Assembly (NCBI GenBank): GCA_021816965.1
Contig: JAKAWU010000009.1
Coordinates: 1 to 34,584, forward strand
Length of the DNA stretch: 34,584 nt
DNA from: Thermoplasmata archaeon
GTDB taxonomy: Archaea; Thermoplasmatota; Thermoplasmata; Thermoplasmatales; Thermoplasmataceae
Reading direction: 5' to 3'
This document shows, piece by piece, positions 15,905 through 23,437 of the stretch. The notes under the pieces were generated by a model that searched no databases, had not been told where the DNA came from, and saw only the letters and a list, made by a program, of their open reading frames with translations. Each line of letters opens with the position of its first letter. Positions within the stretch are counted from its first letter, which is position 1. The position numbers were made by a program, and so were the translations under genes.

Positions 15905-16212
15905 TTATGATTGAAACATATGTTTTGGAAAATACGTATTCATATAACCAGTCACTTTTCCAATTCTTTTGATCAATCTTTCCTGTGAAACAGTTCTCAA
16001 TTGGAACAAATCTACTACTGATCATTTAGCTGACATCCTCTGCACCCTGAAGGTCGGAGATTTCTTGATCAGAAGAATGTAATTGGAGCCATAACCTTCA
16101 GTGGCAGAACACCAATTTCATTGCTGTTTAAAATGACACAATGTCTGGTTTTTGTGATCTCAGATCCAATTGTAGGAGAAAGATTCACCAGCCAATTTAT
16201 TGCTTGTTTCAA
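15905..16212 (-). pseudogene. Decayed MazF/PemK-like toxin
   Basis: Read on the minus strand, this gap codes a broken MazF/PemK-type mRNA interferase of about 102 codons. The first part, from a TTG at 16212, reads LVNLSPTIGSEITKTRHCVIL and then VLPLKVMAPIT, matching the family pattern of xWVNLxPTxGSEIxKTRPCVIL followed by a VPIT-type strand. The frame then breaks near 16080 (stop at 16069-16071). After a shift it resumes as KKSPTFRVQRMSAK, meets an in-frame TGA, and continues SVVDLFQLRTVSQERLIKR, the typical MazF C-terminal helix region. One frameshift plus one nonsense codon make it non-functional. The start overlaps the end of the extended antitoxin frame. Confidence 0.72.
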
Positions 16213-16445
16213 TATAATAACTCAACCACAAAATCTTGGGAATCAAATGAAATAATGGACTTTGGGTCGCCTACATGTTCATAATATTTTATCAGTTAGG
16301 CTGCTTTTTTCTTCACTTCTCTTTTTATGTCATTCACATCTTTCTTTCTGACTGATTCTTCCAGAAACTCTGATTTATTTTTCTTTGTCTTAAGTATTTC
16401 TGATATTTCTCCATGCAGGGTAATATTGAGTCTCTGAGTTGGCAC
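16209..16445 (-). pseudogene. MazE-like ribbon-helix-helix antitoxin, truncated by a stop
   Basis: From a GTG at 16445 the minus strand codes PTQRLNITLHGEISEILK followed by NKSEFLEESVRKK, a ribbon-helix-helix DNA-binding antitoxin pattern (beta strand RLNITL, then two helices). A TAA at 16296-16298 ends the product after 49 residues. The same frame continues for a further 28 codons (LIKYYEHVGDPKS and so on) to a TGA at 16209-16211 that overlaps the start of the toxin frame. This implies that the toxin-binding C-terminus was lost by a nonsense mutation. A TATA-like TTTTAAAAATATG near 16470-16482 (minus strand) is suitably spaced. The 49-residue DNA-binding part could still be expressed. Confidence 0.68.
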
Positions 16446-16675
16446 AAATATATATGTGCTTCAATTGTACATATTTTTAAAAGCTCACCACACGAATGTT
16501 ATTGCATTTTTAAAATATGTATGAAACCAAATACACTGTTGATATTTCGCTAAACAAACTTCAGCATTGACTTTTTAAAAACCAAATAATATTAAAACAT
16601 GCGTCTTCATGCAAAAAAACGGAAACATATTGCTGGCTATTATCAAATCAAGTGAGATTGTTGATACAAAAATAA
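16446..16675. other. AT-rich spacer with no recognised gene
   Basis: About 230 bp separate the antitoxin remnant from the MFS transporter gene. Apart from a likely antitoxin TATA element at its left side (minus strand), I see no coding frame, RNA gene or clear repeat here. Confidence 0.5.
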
Positions 16676-16685
16676 TTAAATATCT
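16676..16685 (+). promoter_or_regulatory. TATA box of the MFS transporter gene
   Basis: TTAAATATCT is centred about 26 nt before the ATG at 16706. This spacing supports that ATG over an in-frame TTG at 16697 as the translation start. Confidence 0.5.
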
Positions 16686-16705
16686 ATCAACATCGGTTGA
16701 TCGTA

Positions 16706-17890
16706 ATGGATAATGTTAAACTGGTCGCAATTTCATCGGCCATAAGGGGTCTTGGCTTTTCTTCAATCTGGATTTACAGTTCGATTTATATGTACGGAAT
16801 ACTCGGAGTCCCAACATTCTTTATCTCACTGGTTTTTATGGTTGGTGGAACAATTTCTTCCTTTGCAATGTATGCAGGTGGAAAGCTTGGCGACATCATG
16901 GGGCACAAACTCGTATATTCATTATTCCTGCTGGTAATTTCAGCGGTCAGCCTGCTGTATTCATTCGACAGGAATGTGATTGTGTCTGCAGTATTTTATC
17001 CGGTGGTTTTTGGAATCATACTGATTCTCAACGGTATGCAATCGCCGTCTTCCAATGCACTTGTATCCAGATCAAGCAATGTACAGCTTAAGGGTTTTTC
17101 AATCCTCAGGGTTGGCGGTAATCTTGGATGGGGATTGGGGCCCGCAATAGGAGGCTTTCTTCTTTCATTCTATGGCTTCGGCTACCTGTTCCTATTTTTC
17201 ACATTCACCTCATTTCTTTCTTTTCTGGTATCTCTGCTGGTCAGGGAAGTTGCAGTGAAAACTCCAGAAAGGAAGTCTAATTTCAGGACAAGCAACCTTG
17301 CCCTGATCCTCCTTTCCTTTTCAGGGATGTTCCTTTTCATGGTACAGGCACAGGAGACAATTTCGTTATCCATCTATTCCAATACCATATTTTCAGGTAC
17401 ATTCTATGAGATAGGCATAGTCTATATGACAAATGGAATTCTCGTAATACTGACACAGCCCATATTCTACAAGATTTCATCGAAAATAGGGGAATACTCT
17501 TCTCTTGTCATTGGGGGCATCGTATACACATTTGGTTTTTTCACATATGGATTTGATTTCAACCTTTCACAGATGATCATATCCACCGCAATTCTCACAA
17601 TGGGAGAAAACCTTGCATTTCCATCCGGATACTCAATCGTTGCTTCTATTTCAAGGAAGAACAGGATTGGAACTAACATGGGAATATACAATGCATTCAT
17701 ATCCATGGGCAGGGCAACAGGCCCCCTCCTTGGGGGATATTTCATTCCACTGGTTACCAATCATGTCCTCTTCTGGTTTTATGTGACTTTTCCAGGTTTA
17801 ATTTCAACAGTCATTTTGCTGCTTGCATATAACATTATCCGGGAATACAGGAAAAGATTTACTCTGGCAGAACAGGCCATTGCAGGATAA
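16706..17890 (+). CDS. Major facilitator superfamily transporter
   Basis: This 394-residue membrane protein has about twelve hydrophobic segments in two halves, separated by a short basic loop near residues 185-195 (REVAVKTPERKSN). The MFS loop signature between helices 2 and 3 is visible as GGKLGDIMGHKLVYS (about 58-72), and an RATGPLLGGYFIP segment occurs in the second half. It is probably a proton-coupled permease in the cytoplasmic membrane; the substrate cannot be predicted, though drug- or sugar-efflux relatives are common. It converges with the GH15 gene, 10 bp away. The start is set by the TATA spacing. Confidence 0.87.
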   Translation: MDNVKLVAISSAIRGLGFSSIWIYSSIYMYGILGVPTFFISLVFMVGGTISSFAMYAGGKLGDIMGHKLVYSLFLLVISAVSLLYSFDRNVIVSAVFYPVVFGIILILNGMQSPSSNALVSRSSNVQLKGFSILRVGGNLGWGLGPAIGGFLLSFYGFGYLFLFFTFTSFLSFLVSLLVREVAVKTPERKSNFRTSNLALILLSFSGMFLFMVQAQETISLSIYSNTIFSGTFYEIGIVYMTNGILVILTQPIFYKISSKIGEYSSLVIGGIVYTFGFFTYGFDFNLSQMIISTAILTMGENLAFPSGYSIVASISRKNRIGTNMGIYNAFISMGRATGPLLGGYFIPLVTNHVLFWFYVTFPGLISTVILLLAYNIIREYRKRFTLAEQAIAG

Positions 17891-17900
17891 ATATATGGAA

Positions 17901-19724
17901 TTATTTTTGAAGGAGTTTAACCTTCGCGTTATTTAATTTGCATATAGCTCGAATCACACCTAAGTGGGTGATTGCCTGTGGGAAATTTCCGATTGGTTCG
18001 TGTGTTTCCACATCCACTTCCTCAGAAAACAGATGAAGGTGGTTTCCGTAACCAACAAGTTTATTCAGTACTTTCTCAGCTTCATCCAGGTCTCCTATCT
18101 CTGTTAGGTATTCAACGTACCAGAATGACATCAGAAGGAATGCATTGTCTTTGCACGACAGGCCATCATCATTACTGTATCTCCTGAAAAGGTATCCATC
18201 GCTCATGAGTTCATCTTTTATTCTTTCCACTGTTTTAATCGCAATGGAATCATCCGGTGGAATAAATCCTGTAAGTGGAATCCTGATCAGGGAGCTGTCC
18301 ACATCCTCTGAGCCATAATACTGTGTAAAGGAACCTGTTTTCCAGTCAATTCCATTATCCATGATATTCTTCTTTATGATATCCCTGATCTTTTCCCAGT
18401 TTTCATAATTTCCATTGAACCCTAGCAACCTGCCAAGTTTTATGGCTCTGTCATACCCGAGCCAGCACATTATCTTGGAATATGTATAATGTCTTGGTTC
18501 TGTCCTGAATTCCCATATGCTTGAATCTGGAATATTCCATACATGCTCTATTTTCTCGAGCATTTCTACAACAAAATCCCACATGTATGAATTCACTATG
18601 CCACCTATTTCTGCAAGGTTGTAAATGGCATTGATAATCGATCCATATACATCCAACTGGAATTGATCTGAGGCAAGGTTTCCCATCCTCACAGGTGGAG
18701 AGTTCAAGTATCCACTGTAGTCTATGGATTTTTCCTTCAATTCGGAATTTCTGTCGACACCATAGAGCACCTTGATATCGCCCTGTGATTCGATAATATC
18801 CATCATGTCATAGAGATAGTTGGTTGACACATCTTTGAAGCCCATCATTGCAAGTGACTGTATTACATAAGATGTATCCCTGACCCATGAAAACCTGTAA
18901 TCCCAGTTCCTCTCTCCCCCAATGCATTCTGGCAGGCTTGATGTGGGTGCTGCTACCATCATTCCCGATGGATCATGGAATAATGATCTCAAAGTCAATG
19001 CCGACCTGAGGGCCACATCCTTCATGTATCCGTTATATGTGCTTTTAGAAGAGAATTCTTTCCAGTATTGAGCAGTCTCTTTGAGCCTCAATTCACATTT
19101 GTAATTCTCTATGGTATCATCTTCCCGCATTCCATAAGAAATCACCAAGAATATTTTTTCTCCCTTTTCAGTTTTCATATATCCTAACCCGTTGCTGTCT
19201 TTCCAGGCAATATCTATCGAACTGAACAGACCAACTGTTCTCCCGTTCTTGTTGAAAATTGCTTTTCTTGGACCAGGGCTGAATCTAATGGGGGAAAGCA
19301 TATAATCAAGGGTAGGACGAAATTTTATTTCAATTTCACATGTTTCATACGTTTCTATTATCCTGTGGAATTCTGGAAAATTTATGCTCGAATAGTTTGT
19401 AACAGGCATGAAATCTTTCATTGAGCATATTTTTTTATTCCCTGAAAAAAATTCTGTAATAAGTACCATTGTATCCTTTTCATAATGCTGGCTTGCATGG
19501 ACGTCTTTATGATTCTTCAGTTCAATATGAAAAGAACCACCTTTTTCACAATCAAGAATAGAATCAAAAATCGGATCTGAAGAAAAATTAGGGAGGCAAA
19601 GCCAGTCTACTGTCCCATCCATTCCCACCAAAGCTGCACTTCTGTTATTAGCGACAATTCCATGATTCTTTATTTTTACATATCCATTTTCCTTTATTTC
19701 ACCAAATTTAATACGCTCCGGCAT
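17901..19724 (-). CDS. Glycoside hydrolase family 15 (trehalase/glucoamylase-like)
   Basis: This 607-residue GH15 enzyme is probably an inverting alpha-glucosidase such as the trehalases known from Thermoplasma-type archaea, or a glucoamylase. An N-terminal beta-sandwich domain covers about residues 1-240 (GIVANNRSAALVGMDGTVDWL). The (alpha/alpha)6 barrel follows with GGERNWDYRFSWVRDTSY (about 269-286). The general acid is probably E405 in SSIWEFRTEPRHYTYSK and the base E568 or E569 in LFSEEVDVETHEPIGNFPQA. No signal peptide is visible, so a cytosolic role is likely. A TATA-like element at 19745-19759 (minus strand) predicts a leaderless start. Confidence 0.9.
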   Translation of the reverse strand: MPERIKFGEIKENGYVKIKNHGIVANNRSAALVGMDGTVDWLCLPNFSSDPIFDSILDCEKGGSFHIELKNHKDVHASQHYEKDTMVLITEFFSGNKKICSMKDFMPVTNYSSINFPEFHRIIETYETCEIEIKFRPTLDYMLSPIRFSPGPRKAIFNKNGRTVGLFSSIDIAWKDSNGLGYMKTEKGEKIFLVISYGMREDDTIENYKCELRLKETAQYWKEFSSKSTYNGYMKDVALRSALTLRSLFHDPSGMMVAAPTSSLPECIGGERNWDYRFSWVRDTSYVIQSLAMMGFKDVSTNYLYDMMDIIESQGDIKVLYGVDRNSELKEKSIDYSGYLNSPPVRMGNLASDQFQLDVYGSIINAIYNLAEIGGIVNSYMWDFVVEMLEKIEHVWNIPDSSIWEFRTEPRHYTYSKIMCWLGYDRAIKLGRLLGFNGNYENWEKIRDIIKKNIMDNGIDWKTGSFTQYYGSEDVDSSLIRIPLTGFIPPDDSIAIKTVERIKDELMSDGYLFRRYSNDDGLSCKDNAFLLMSFWYVEYLTEIGDLDEAEKVLNKLVGYGNHLHLFSEEVDVETHEPIGNFPQAITHLGVIRAICKLNNAKVKLLQK

Positions 19725-19744
19725 AATTTTTTATGCTCTCATGC

Positions 19745-19759
19745 ATTATAAAAATTTTC
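19745..19759 (-). promoter_or_regulatory. TATA box of the GH15 gene
   Basis: On the minus strand, AAATTTTTATAAT is centred about 28 nt before the ATG at 19724. The spacer to tRNA-Tyr is 101 bp and the two genes are divergent. Confidence 0.45.
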
Positions 19760-19825
19760 TTATTTTTCCTTATTTTAGAATGCACAATGCAAAAATATTT
19801 TTATAATCTAATGATTACGGGAAGA

Positions 19826-19928
19826 CCCGGCTTAGCTCAGTTGGTAGAGCGACGGACTGTAGAGGGTAGTACGGTGTGTATAATCCGCCGTAATCCGTAG
19901 GTCTCTGGTTCAAATCCGGAAGCCGGGA
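19826..19928 (+). tRNA. tRNA-Tyr (GUA anticodon), intron-containing
   Basis: The cloverleaf folds fully: acceptor CCCGGCT pairs with AGCCGGG, the D arm is GCTC..GAGC, the anticodon stem ACGGA pairs with TCCGT, and the T arm is TCTGG-TTCAAAT-CCGGA, with discriminator A. The anticodon GTA is at 19859-19861. C1-G72 is the archaeal tRNA-Tyr identity pair, which supports tyrosine. A 30-nt intron interrupts the loop after position 37, leaving a 73-nt mature tRNA. CCA is not encoded. An A/T-rich TATA element at about 19791-19808 precedes it. Confidence 0.95.
19863..19892 (+). other. tRNA-Tyr intron (30 nt)
   Basis: This intron lies at the canonical 37/38 position of the anticodon loop. Its TACGG pairs with CCGTA at its 3' end to form the internal helix expected of a bulge-helix-bulge substrate for the archaeal splicing endonuclease. 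Confidence 0.85.
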
Positions 19929-19940
19929 TTTTTCTTTTTG
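19928..19940 (+). terminator. T-rich terminator after tRNA-Tyr
   Basis: ATTTTTCTTTTTG follows directly after the acceptor stem, as expected for U-tract termination of an archaeal tRNA gene. Confidence 0.5.
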
Positions 19941-20191
19941 AAGGGGGGCCCCTTACCCGGAATAGTGATAAAAGTGGGCACAGTTATGGTATGAGGGAAT
20001 CCATTTATCAATCTCATGTTTTCAATTATACTGAAACTTCCCAAGGAAAGATGGTTTCTGGAAACAGGAAGACAATTCGGGGAAACACGACAGATGGTTA
20101 TGGGTTATGATGTTACATGGTTCAATGAATACATGCCTGTGTGCACGGGAATGTCAGCAACAATACCTTTCCTGCAGGGAGAGGTAGTTGA
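19941..20191 (+). mobile_element. IS605/IS1341-like remnant 1, beside tRNA-Tyr
   Basis: This stretch of about 250 bp shares its two ends with remnant 2. Its left end, GGCCCCTTACCCGGAATAGTGATAA, matches remnant 2's GACCCCTTGACCTGGAAAGGTGATG, and its right end, CAGGGAGAGGTAGTTGA, matches CAGGGAGGGGTAGTTGA. The inner part carries no intact gene; a 61-codon open stretch at 20016-20201 reads across it and is not credible as a protein. It is best explained as a miniature, internally deleted derivative of a tnpB-type element, inserted 12 bp after the tRNA. Confidence 0.5.
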
Positions 20192-20201
20192 AAGTGCCTG
20201 A

Positions 20202-20345
20202 TTATTGATATTTCATATAGACTCTGTTGTTTTGAAGCATAGTAATAACTGAATACAAATATCTTTCATAGGATTTCAATCAATTATGCGAGAATTTCTC
20301 CCGCAAAGGAAGAGGAATATTAAAATTGTATAATCTGTTTCTTTT
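20202..20345. other. Spacer before the broken vapB gene
   Basis: About 145 bp of AT-rich DNA between remnant 1 and the antitoxin remnant. A TATA-like GAATATTAAAATTG near 20311-20325 could be the old antitoxin promoter. A GCGAGAATTTCTCCCGC inverted repeat near 20288-20304 is the only other structure noticed. Confidence 0.4.
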
Positions 20346-20359
20346 GTGATGAAATCGTT

Positions 20360-20623
20360 TTGATTTTAAAACTTAAAGTTGGAAAAAATTGATATGTAAT
20401 AATCCCAAAGGCCATAAGAGAAGCTGCAGGAGTGGAGGAAGGGGATGAATTGATTGTTACACTGAATGATGGAATAACACTGACACCTGCTAAGAGATTC
20501 AACAGGGAGGCCTTTGAAAAAGCAGCCGAGAAACATAGAAGAACAATTTTCTCTCTCAGGGATGCAACATATCCTGTATCTCACGAAGTTTCAAATTATT
20601 CAATGGAGGATGAATCTGACTAA
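20360..20623 (+). pseudogene. vapB: AbrB/VapB-type antitoxin with an in-frame stop
   Basis: From a TTG at 20360 the frame reads LKLKVGKN, stop (TGA, 20390-20392), then YVIIPKAIREAAGVEEGDELIV, the swapped-hairpin AbrB/MazE DNA-binding fold typical of VapB antitoxins. The TGA is most simply a mutated GGA (Gly), since this position is usually Gly or Arg before the I-P-K strand. The rest of the frame stays open for 77 codons to a TAA that overlaps the vapC ATG by 14 bp. Without restart or readthrough the fold is incomplete. A GTG at 20432 would start too late to make the DNA-binding domain. Confidence 0.7.
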
Positions 20624-21286
20624 CCTGTTCATCGATACCAATCTCCTGGTTTATCTGATGTGAGCGTGAAGACCCCTTGACCTGGAAAGGTGATGAATGC
20701 GAACCTTCTAATAATCCCATTCAATGAATGTTCTGTCCACACCTGAAATGGTAAGGCACTCTCCTGAAGAGTAAGACGGTTAAGTTAGATAGTTCGCAAG
20801 AACACATTGGTTACAGCGGCATTTTCTCCATAAGTAGAAGGGATACACGCCTCAAGACCTCTGCTGGAACCAGGCTGTGGAGCAGTGCCCGAAAGGGATA
20901 ATGAATAGTCTCCTTCCCCTGGCAGGGGAATGTCAATCAGCCAATCGTTGCGGTTCGATGAATCCATGCCCACGGGCATGAGGGAGACCAGCAGCAAGCC
21001 ACTTCGTCAGGGAGGGGTAGTTGACATGAATACTCCAGGAAAGGATTATGACAAGTATATCTCTTATTATGAAGATCAATTGAGAGACAACAGGTTGTAT
21101 ATTAACATAATTGTGCTTGACGAACTGTTATACATCAGTCAGAGTAAATACAAGATTCCATACGGGGATACCTTTGAATTCATTGAGTCAATGATTCTAC
21201 CTTTTGTTAATATGATTCCACTGGATCAGGAAGATTACGGAATATTCGCTTTCAGGAAATCAATTCTCTTTTTTGCAATTTCATAA
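20610..21286 (+). pseudogene. vapC: VapC-type PIN toxin interrupted by an IS remnant and truncated
   Basis: The 5' part, from the ATG at 20610, codes NLTNLFIDTNLLVYLM, with the first catalytic Asp of a PIN-domain RNase, and stops at 20661 where remnant 2 begins. The 3' part resumes at the ATG at 21026 in the codon phase needed to continue as NTPGKDYDKYISYYEDQ, then RLYINIIVLDELLYIS with a second acidic site, and MILPFVNMIPLDQEDY. Similarity ends at about 21238, exactly where the convergent methyltransferase gene begins, so the C-terminal catalytic residues are missing. Removal of the IS remnant would restore the frame but not the lost tail. Confidence 0.72.
20661..21025 (+). mobile_element. 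IS605/IS1341-like remnant 2, inside vapC
   Basis: This insert of about 365 bp splits the PIN toxin gene after CTGATG and ends at GTAGTTGAC just before ATGAATACT; both flanks carry ATG, so the exact ends are uncertain by 3 bp. The left end contains ATGCGAACCTTC, matching the first codons of a tnpB (compare ATGAGAACCTTT in the complete element), followed directly by stops. The right end matches remnant 1. It appears to be an internally deleted tnpB-type element with no functional gene. No target duplication is seen, as expected for this group. Confidence 0.6.
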
Positions 21287-21981
21287 TATTCAGTATTTTT
21301 TTCAATACCTATGGAGTTCCTTTTAAGTGACTCTGCTACAACAGAGGTTGTTCCGCTGCCAAGAAACGGATCTAAAATCGTGTCACCTTCTTTTGAGGAA
21401 GATAAGATTATCCTTTCAAGGAGGGCAATTGGTTTCTGTGTCGGGTGCTCACCAAATTCTTTTTCTTTTTTTGGAGTTAAAGGTATTTCCCAGACATTTC
21501 TCATCTGTTTCCCATTATTCATTCTCTTCATTTCTTCATAATTGAAGATCCATCTCTCTCTTGAATCATTTTTCACACTCCATATGAGATGTTCAGTGCT
21601 TTCAGTGAACATTCTGCAGGTAATATTCGGCTGGGCATTTGGTTTGAACCATACTATACTGTTATTTATCTTCACATTCAGGTGCTGGAGGATGAAACCT
21701 ATCTGGTATATATTGTGAAATGACCCACTCACCCAGAAACTTCCTCCACTTTTCAGGGTTCTGAGCGATTCGGATATCCAGTCAAGATTAAACTTAAAAA
21801 GATCATCTTTCTTGAAAATATCCCATGTTTCCTGTAAGGTGATGTGTTTGCTGTATTTCCATCCCAGCCCATTTTTCTTTGCCAGCCCATAGGGTGGATC
21901 AGCATATATAATATCAACTGAGGAATCTGGGATTTCTTTCAATATTTCCAGGCAATCGCCAAGATAAAGTTCATGATTCAT
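21235..21981 (-). CDS. DNA methyltransferase, beta-class (probable adenine-N6)
   Basis: This 248-residue SAM-dependent DNA methyltransferase has the catalytic motif IV DPPY at residues 28-31 and the SAM-binding motif I DPFLGSGTT at about 204-212, the beta-class order. DPPY and the HPTQKP segment (about 175-180) suit adenine-N6 methylation, but N4-cytosine activity is possible. The region between holds the likely target-recognition part. No restriction endonuclease gene is adjacent, so it looks like an orphan or a solitary regulator. A TATA-like CTTTATAT near 22028-22035 and a GGAG before the ATG are visible on the minus strand. Its 3' end abuts the truncated vapC tail. Confidence 0.88.
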   Translation of the reverse strand: MNHELYLGDCLEILKEIPDSSVDIIYADPPYGLAKKNGLGWKYSKHITLQETWDIFKKDDLFKFNLDWISESLRTLKSGGSFWVSGSFHNIYQIGFILQHLNVKINNSIVWFKPNAQPNITCRMFTESTEHLIWSVKNDSRERWIFNYEEMKRMNNGKQMRNVWEIPLTPKKEKEFGEHPTQKPIALLERIILSSSKEGDTILDPFLGSGTTSVVAESLKRNSIGIEKNTEYYEIAKKRIDFLKANIP

Positions 21982-22090
21982 TTTTCATGCTCCGGATTTA
22001 ATTTGTATCTCATGCTTTGATATAAAGGGTTTCTCATTGGGGATATAAGTAATTACTGAACAAATGACTGAAGAGAAATCGCACATAAAA

Positions 22091-22678
22091 TTACACTAAT
22101 TGTAAAATCTCTGATATTTCCGTGATTTTTTTATCATAAACTTTAATATCTCTCTCAATGCCGTGAGTCACCAGTATTGCTTTCATTCCCATTTTCATGG
22201 CTGGAATCATGTCATTAACTGAATCACCAACAACAATGGTATTGTCTTTTCCTGTTTTCATCCTGCTTAGAGCCAGTTCATAAGGTTCAGTGGACGGTTT
22301 TCCATAAATAACATCATCTATTGTGATAATTTTCTCCTGTTCAACCGGAAGAAGGGAAACGAATGATCTTCTTGACGATGTGACAATCATCCATTGTACT
22401 TTTGTTTCATCCAGTTTGTTCAACGTTGGCCAGACATCTTCAAAGAATGCATTGGCATGTATCTTTTCCCTGAATATCTCCTCCTCATCATGTTCTATTT
22501 TTTCAGGTGTATTACAGAAATAGGATGCTAGCACAAGTCCCGGAATACCAATCAATGGTTTGATTTCTTCAACATTAACCTGAACATTATTCATTTTGAA
22601 TGCAGAATACCATGATTCCACCCTAAGGGAAAAGGAATCAAGTAGTGTTCCATCAAGATCAAATATAATACCATTCAT
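22091..22678 (-). CDS. HAD-superfamily phosphatase
   Basis: This 195-residue haloacid dehalogenase-like hydrolase has motif I DLDGT (D7 and D9), motif II WMIVTSSRR, a motif III Lys in YGKPSTEPY, and motif IV VVGDSVNDM. A helical cap follows motif I (about residues 15-80), as in phosphoglycolate phosphatase and beta-phosphoglucomutase relatives. The substrate is unknown; sugar phosphates or phosphoglycolate are typical. It begins 4 bp after the stop of the upstream ThiF-like gene, so the two are almost certainly co-transcribed. Confidence 0.87.
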   Translation of the reverse strand: MNGIIFDLDGTLLDSFSLRVESWYSAFKMNNVQVNVEEIKPLIGIPGLVLASYFCNTPEKIEHDEEEIFREKIHANAFFEDVWPTLNKLDETKVQWMIVTSSRRSFVSLLPVEQEKIITIDDVIYGKPSTEPYELALSRMKTGKDNTIVVGDSVNDMIPAMKMGMKAILVTHGIERDIKVYDKKITEISEILQLV

Positions 22679-22682
22679 TCTT

Positions 22683-23387
22683 TCAGTATATCTGTCTTCC
22701 CTTTATCTTTTTATCTTCCAGAAGAGGATATTCATGTCCTGCACAGACTGAGCATCCTGGATTTATATCGATTCTAATCCTTTCAACAGACATTTTGCCA
22801 AATTCAATAAACATAAGATCACCAGATACCTGTTTGCCTGAAAGGAATGATGCAATCATGGAAGTGGACAATACGGACACTCCCTGAGGGGCATAAGGTT
22901 CCACACTGTCATAATGGCAGTTCATGGGAATCAGGTTGCGTCCATTTATCATGCATCCAAGACATGAAGTTTTTTCAGGAAATATGAACTTGATCTGTCC
23001 CATATCACCATAACTCGCAGTCATTATCCATGGAATTCCTTTTTTCACAGAGTATTCATTTATAAGTTCTCTAGTCCTGATAGAATCAGTTCCATCCAGC
23101 ACAATATCCGACCCAGAAAGAATTTCTTCAATGTTGTATGAATCAAGGTAAAAATTATAAGAGACAACATTTTTCAATCCATTCAATTCTTCAATTTTAT
23201 TCCTGCATGTTTCTGCCTTGTTGAATCCCAGATCATTTCTCGAATAGAGGCTCTGTCTTCCAAGATCAGTCTCGGATATGGTGTCACCGTCTATAACGGA
23301 TATCTGTTCAAATCCCATAGATGACAAAACCTGGGCAGCAAGAAGACCATTTCCCCCACAACCTACAATGCTGATTTTACCTTTCAA
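22683..23387 (-). CDS. ThiF/MoeB/UBA-type adenylyltransferase
   Basis: This 234-residue E1-like protein should adenylate the C-terminus of a ubiquitin-like or sulfur-carrier protein using ATP. The Rossmann nucleotide loop GCGGNG is at residues 9-14, followed by VIDGDTISETDLGRQ with the conserved acidic and Arg residues. The zinc site is complete: C142 and C145 in SCLGC, C212 and C215 in GCSVC. It is somewhat short but within the ThiF/HesA range. No ThiS, MoaD or SAMP gene is beside it; its partner in the operon is an HAD phosphatase. It is divergent from the MDR dehydrogenase gene across 50 bp. Confidence 0.88.
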   Translation of the reverse strand: MKGKISIVGCGGNGLLAAQVLSSMGFEQISVIDGDTISETDLGRQSLYSRNDLGFNKAETCRNKIEELNGLKNVVSYNFYLDSYNIEEILSGSDIVLDGTDSIRTRELINEYSVKKGIPWIMTASYGDMGQIKFIFPEKTSCLGCMINGRNLIPMNCHYDSVEPYAPQGVSVLSTSMIASFLSGKQVSGDLMFIEFGKMSVERIRIDINPGCSVCAGHEYPLLEDKKIKGRQIY

Positions 23388-23408
23388 TCATTTAAAGTAA
23401 TGAGCAAT

Positions 23409-23420
23409 GAATAAATATAG
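23409..23420 (+). promoter_or_regulatory. TATA box of the MDR dehydrogenase gene
   Basis: AATAAATATAG lies about 24 nt before the ATG at 23438, predicting a leaderless start. The start context CCAACCATGGAA is the same as that of the enolase gene at 31082. Confidence 0.5.
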
Positions 23421-23437
23421 ATTAAGGTTAGCCAACC

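Noticed and set aside
20016-20201. 61-codon open frame after tRNA-Tyr
   Set aside because: It runs through an IS-like remnant whose ends match remnant 2; no start signal and no recognisable protein.
20930-21286. 118-codon open frame as a single gene
   Set aside because: It is a chimera: the first third is the right end of IS remnant 2 and the rest is the interrupted vapC tail plus the reverse strand of the methyltransferase gene.
21979-22015. Possible 11-codon upstream ORF ending in ATGA at the methyltransferase start
   Set aside because: Its ATG lies only about 14 nt after the TATA box, so it is probably upstream of the transcription start.
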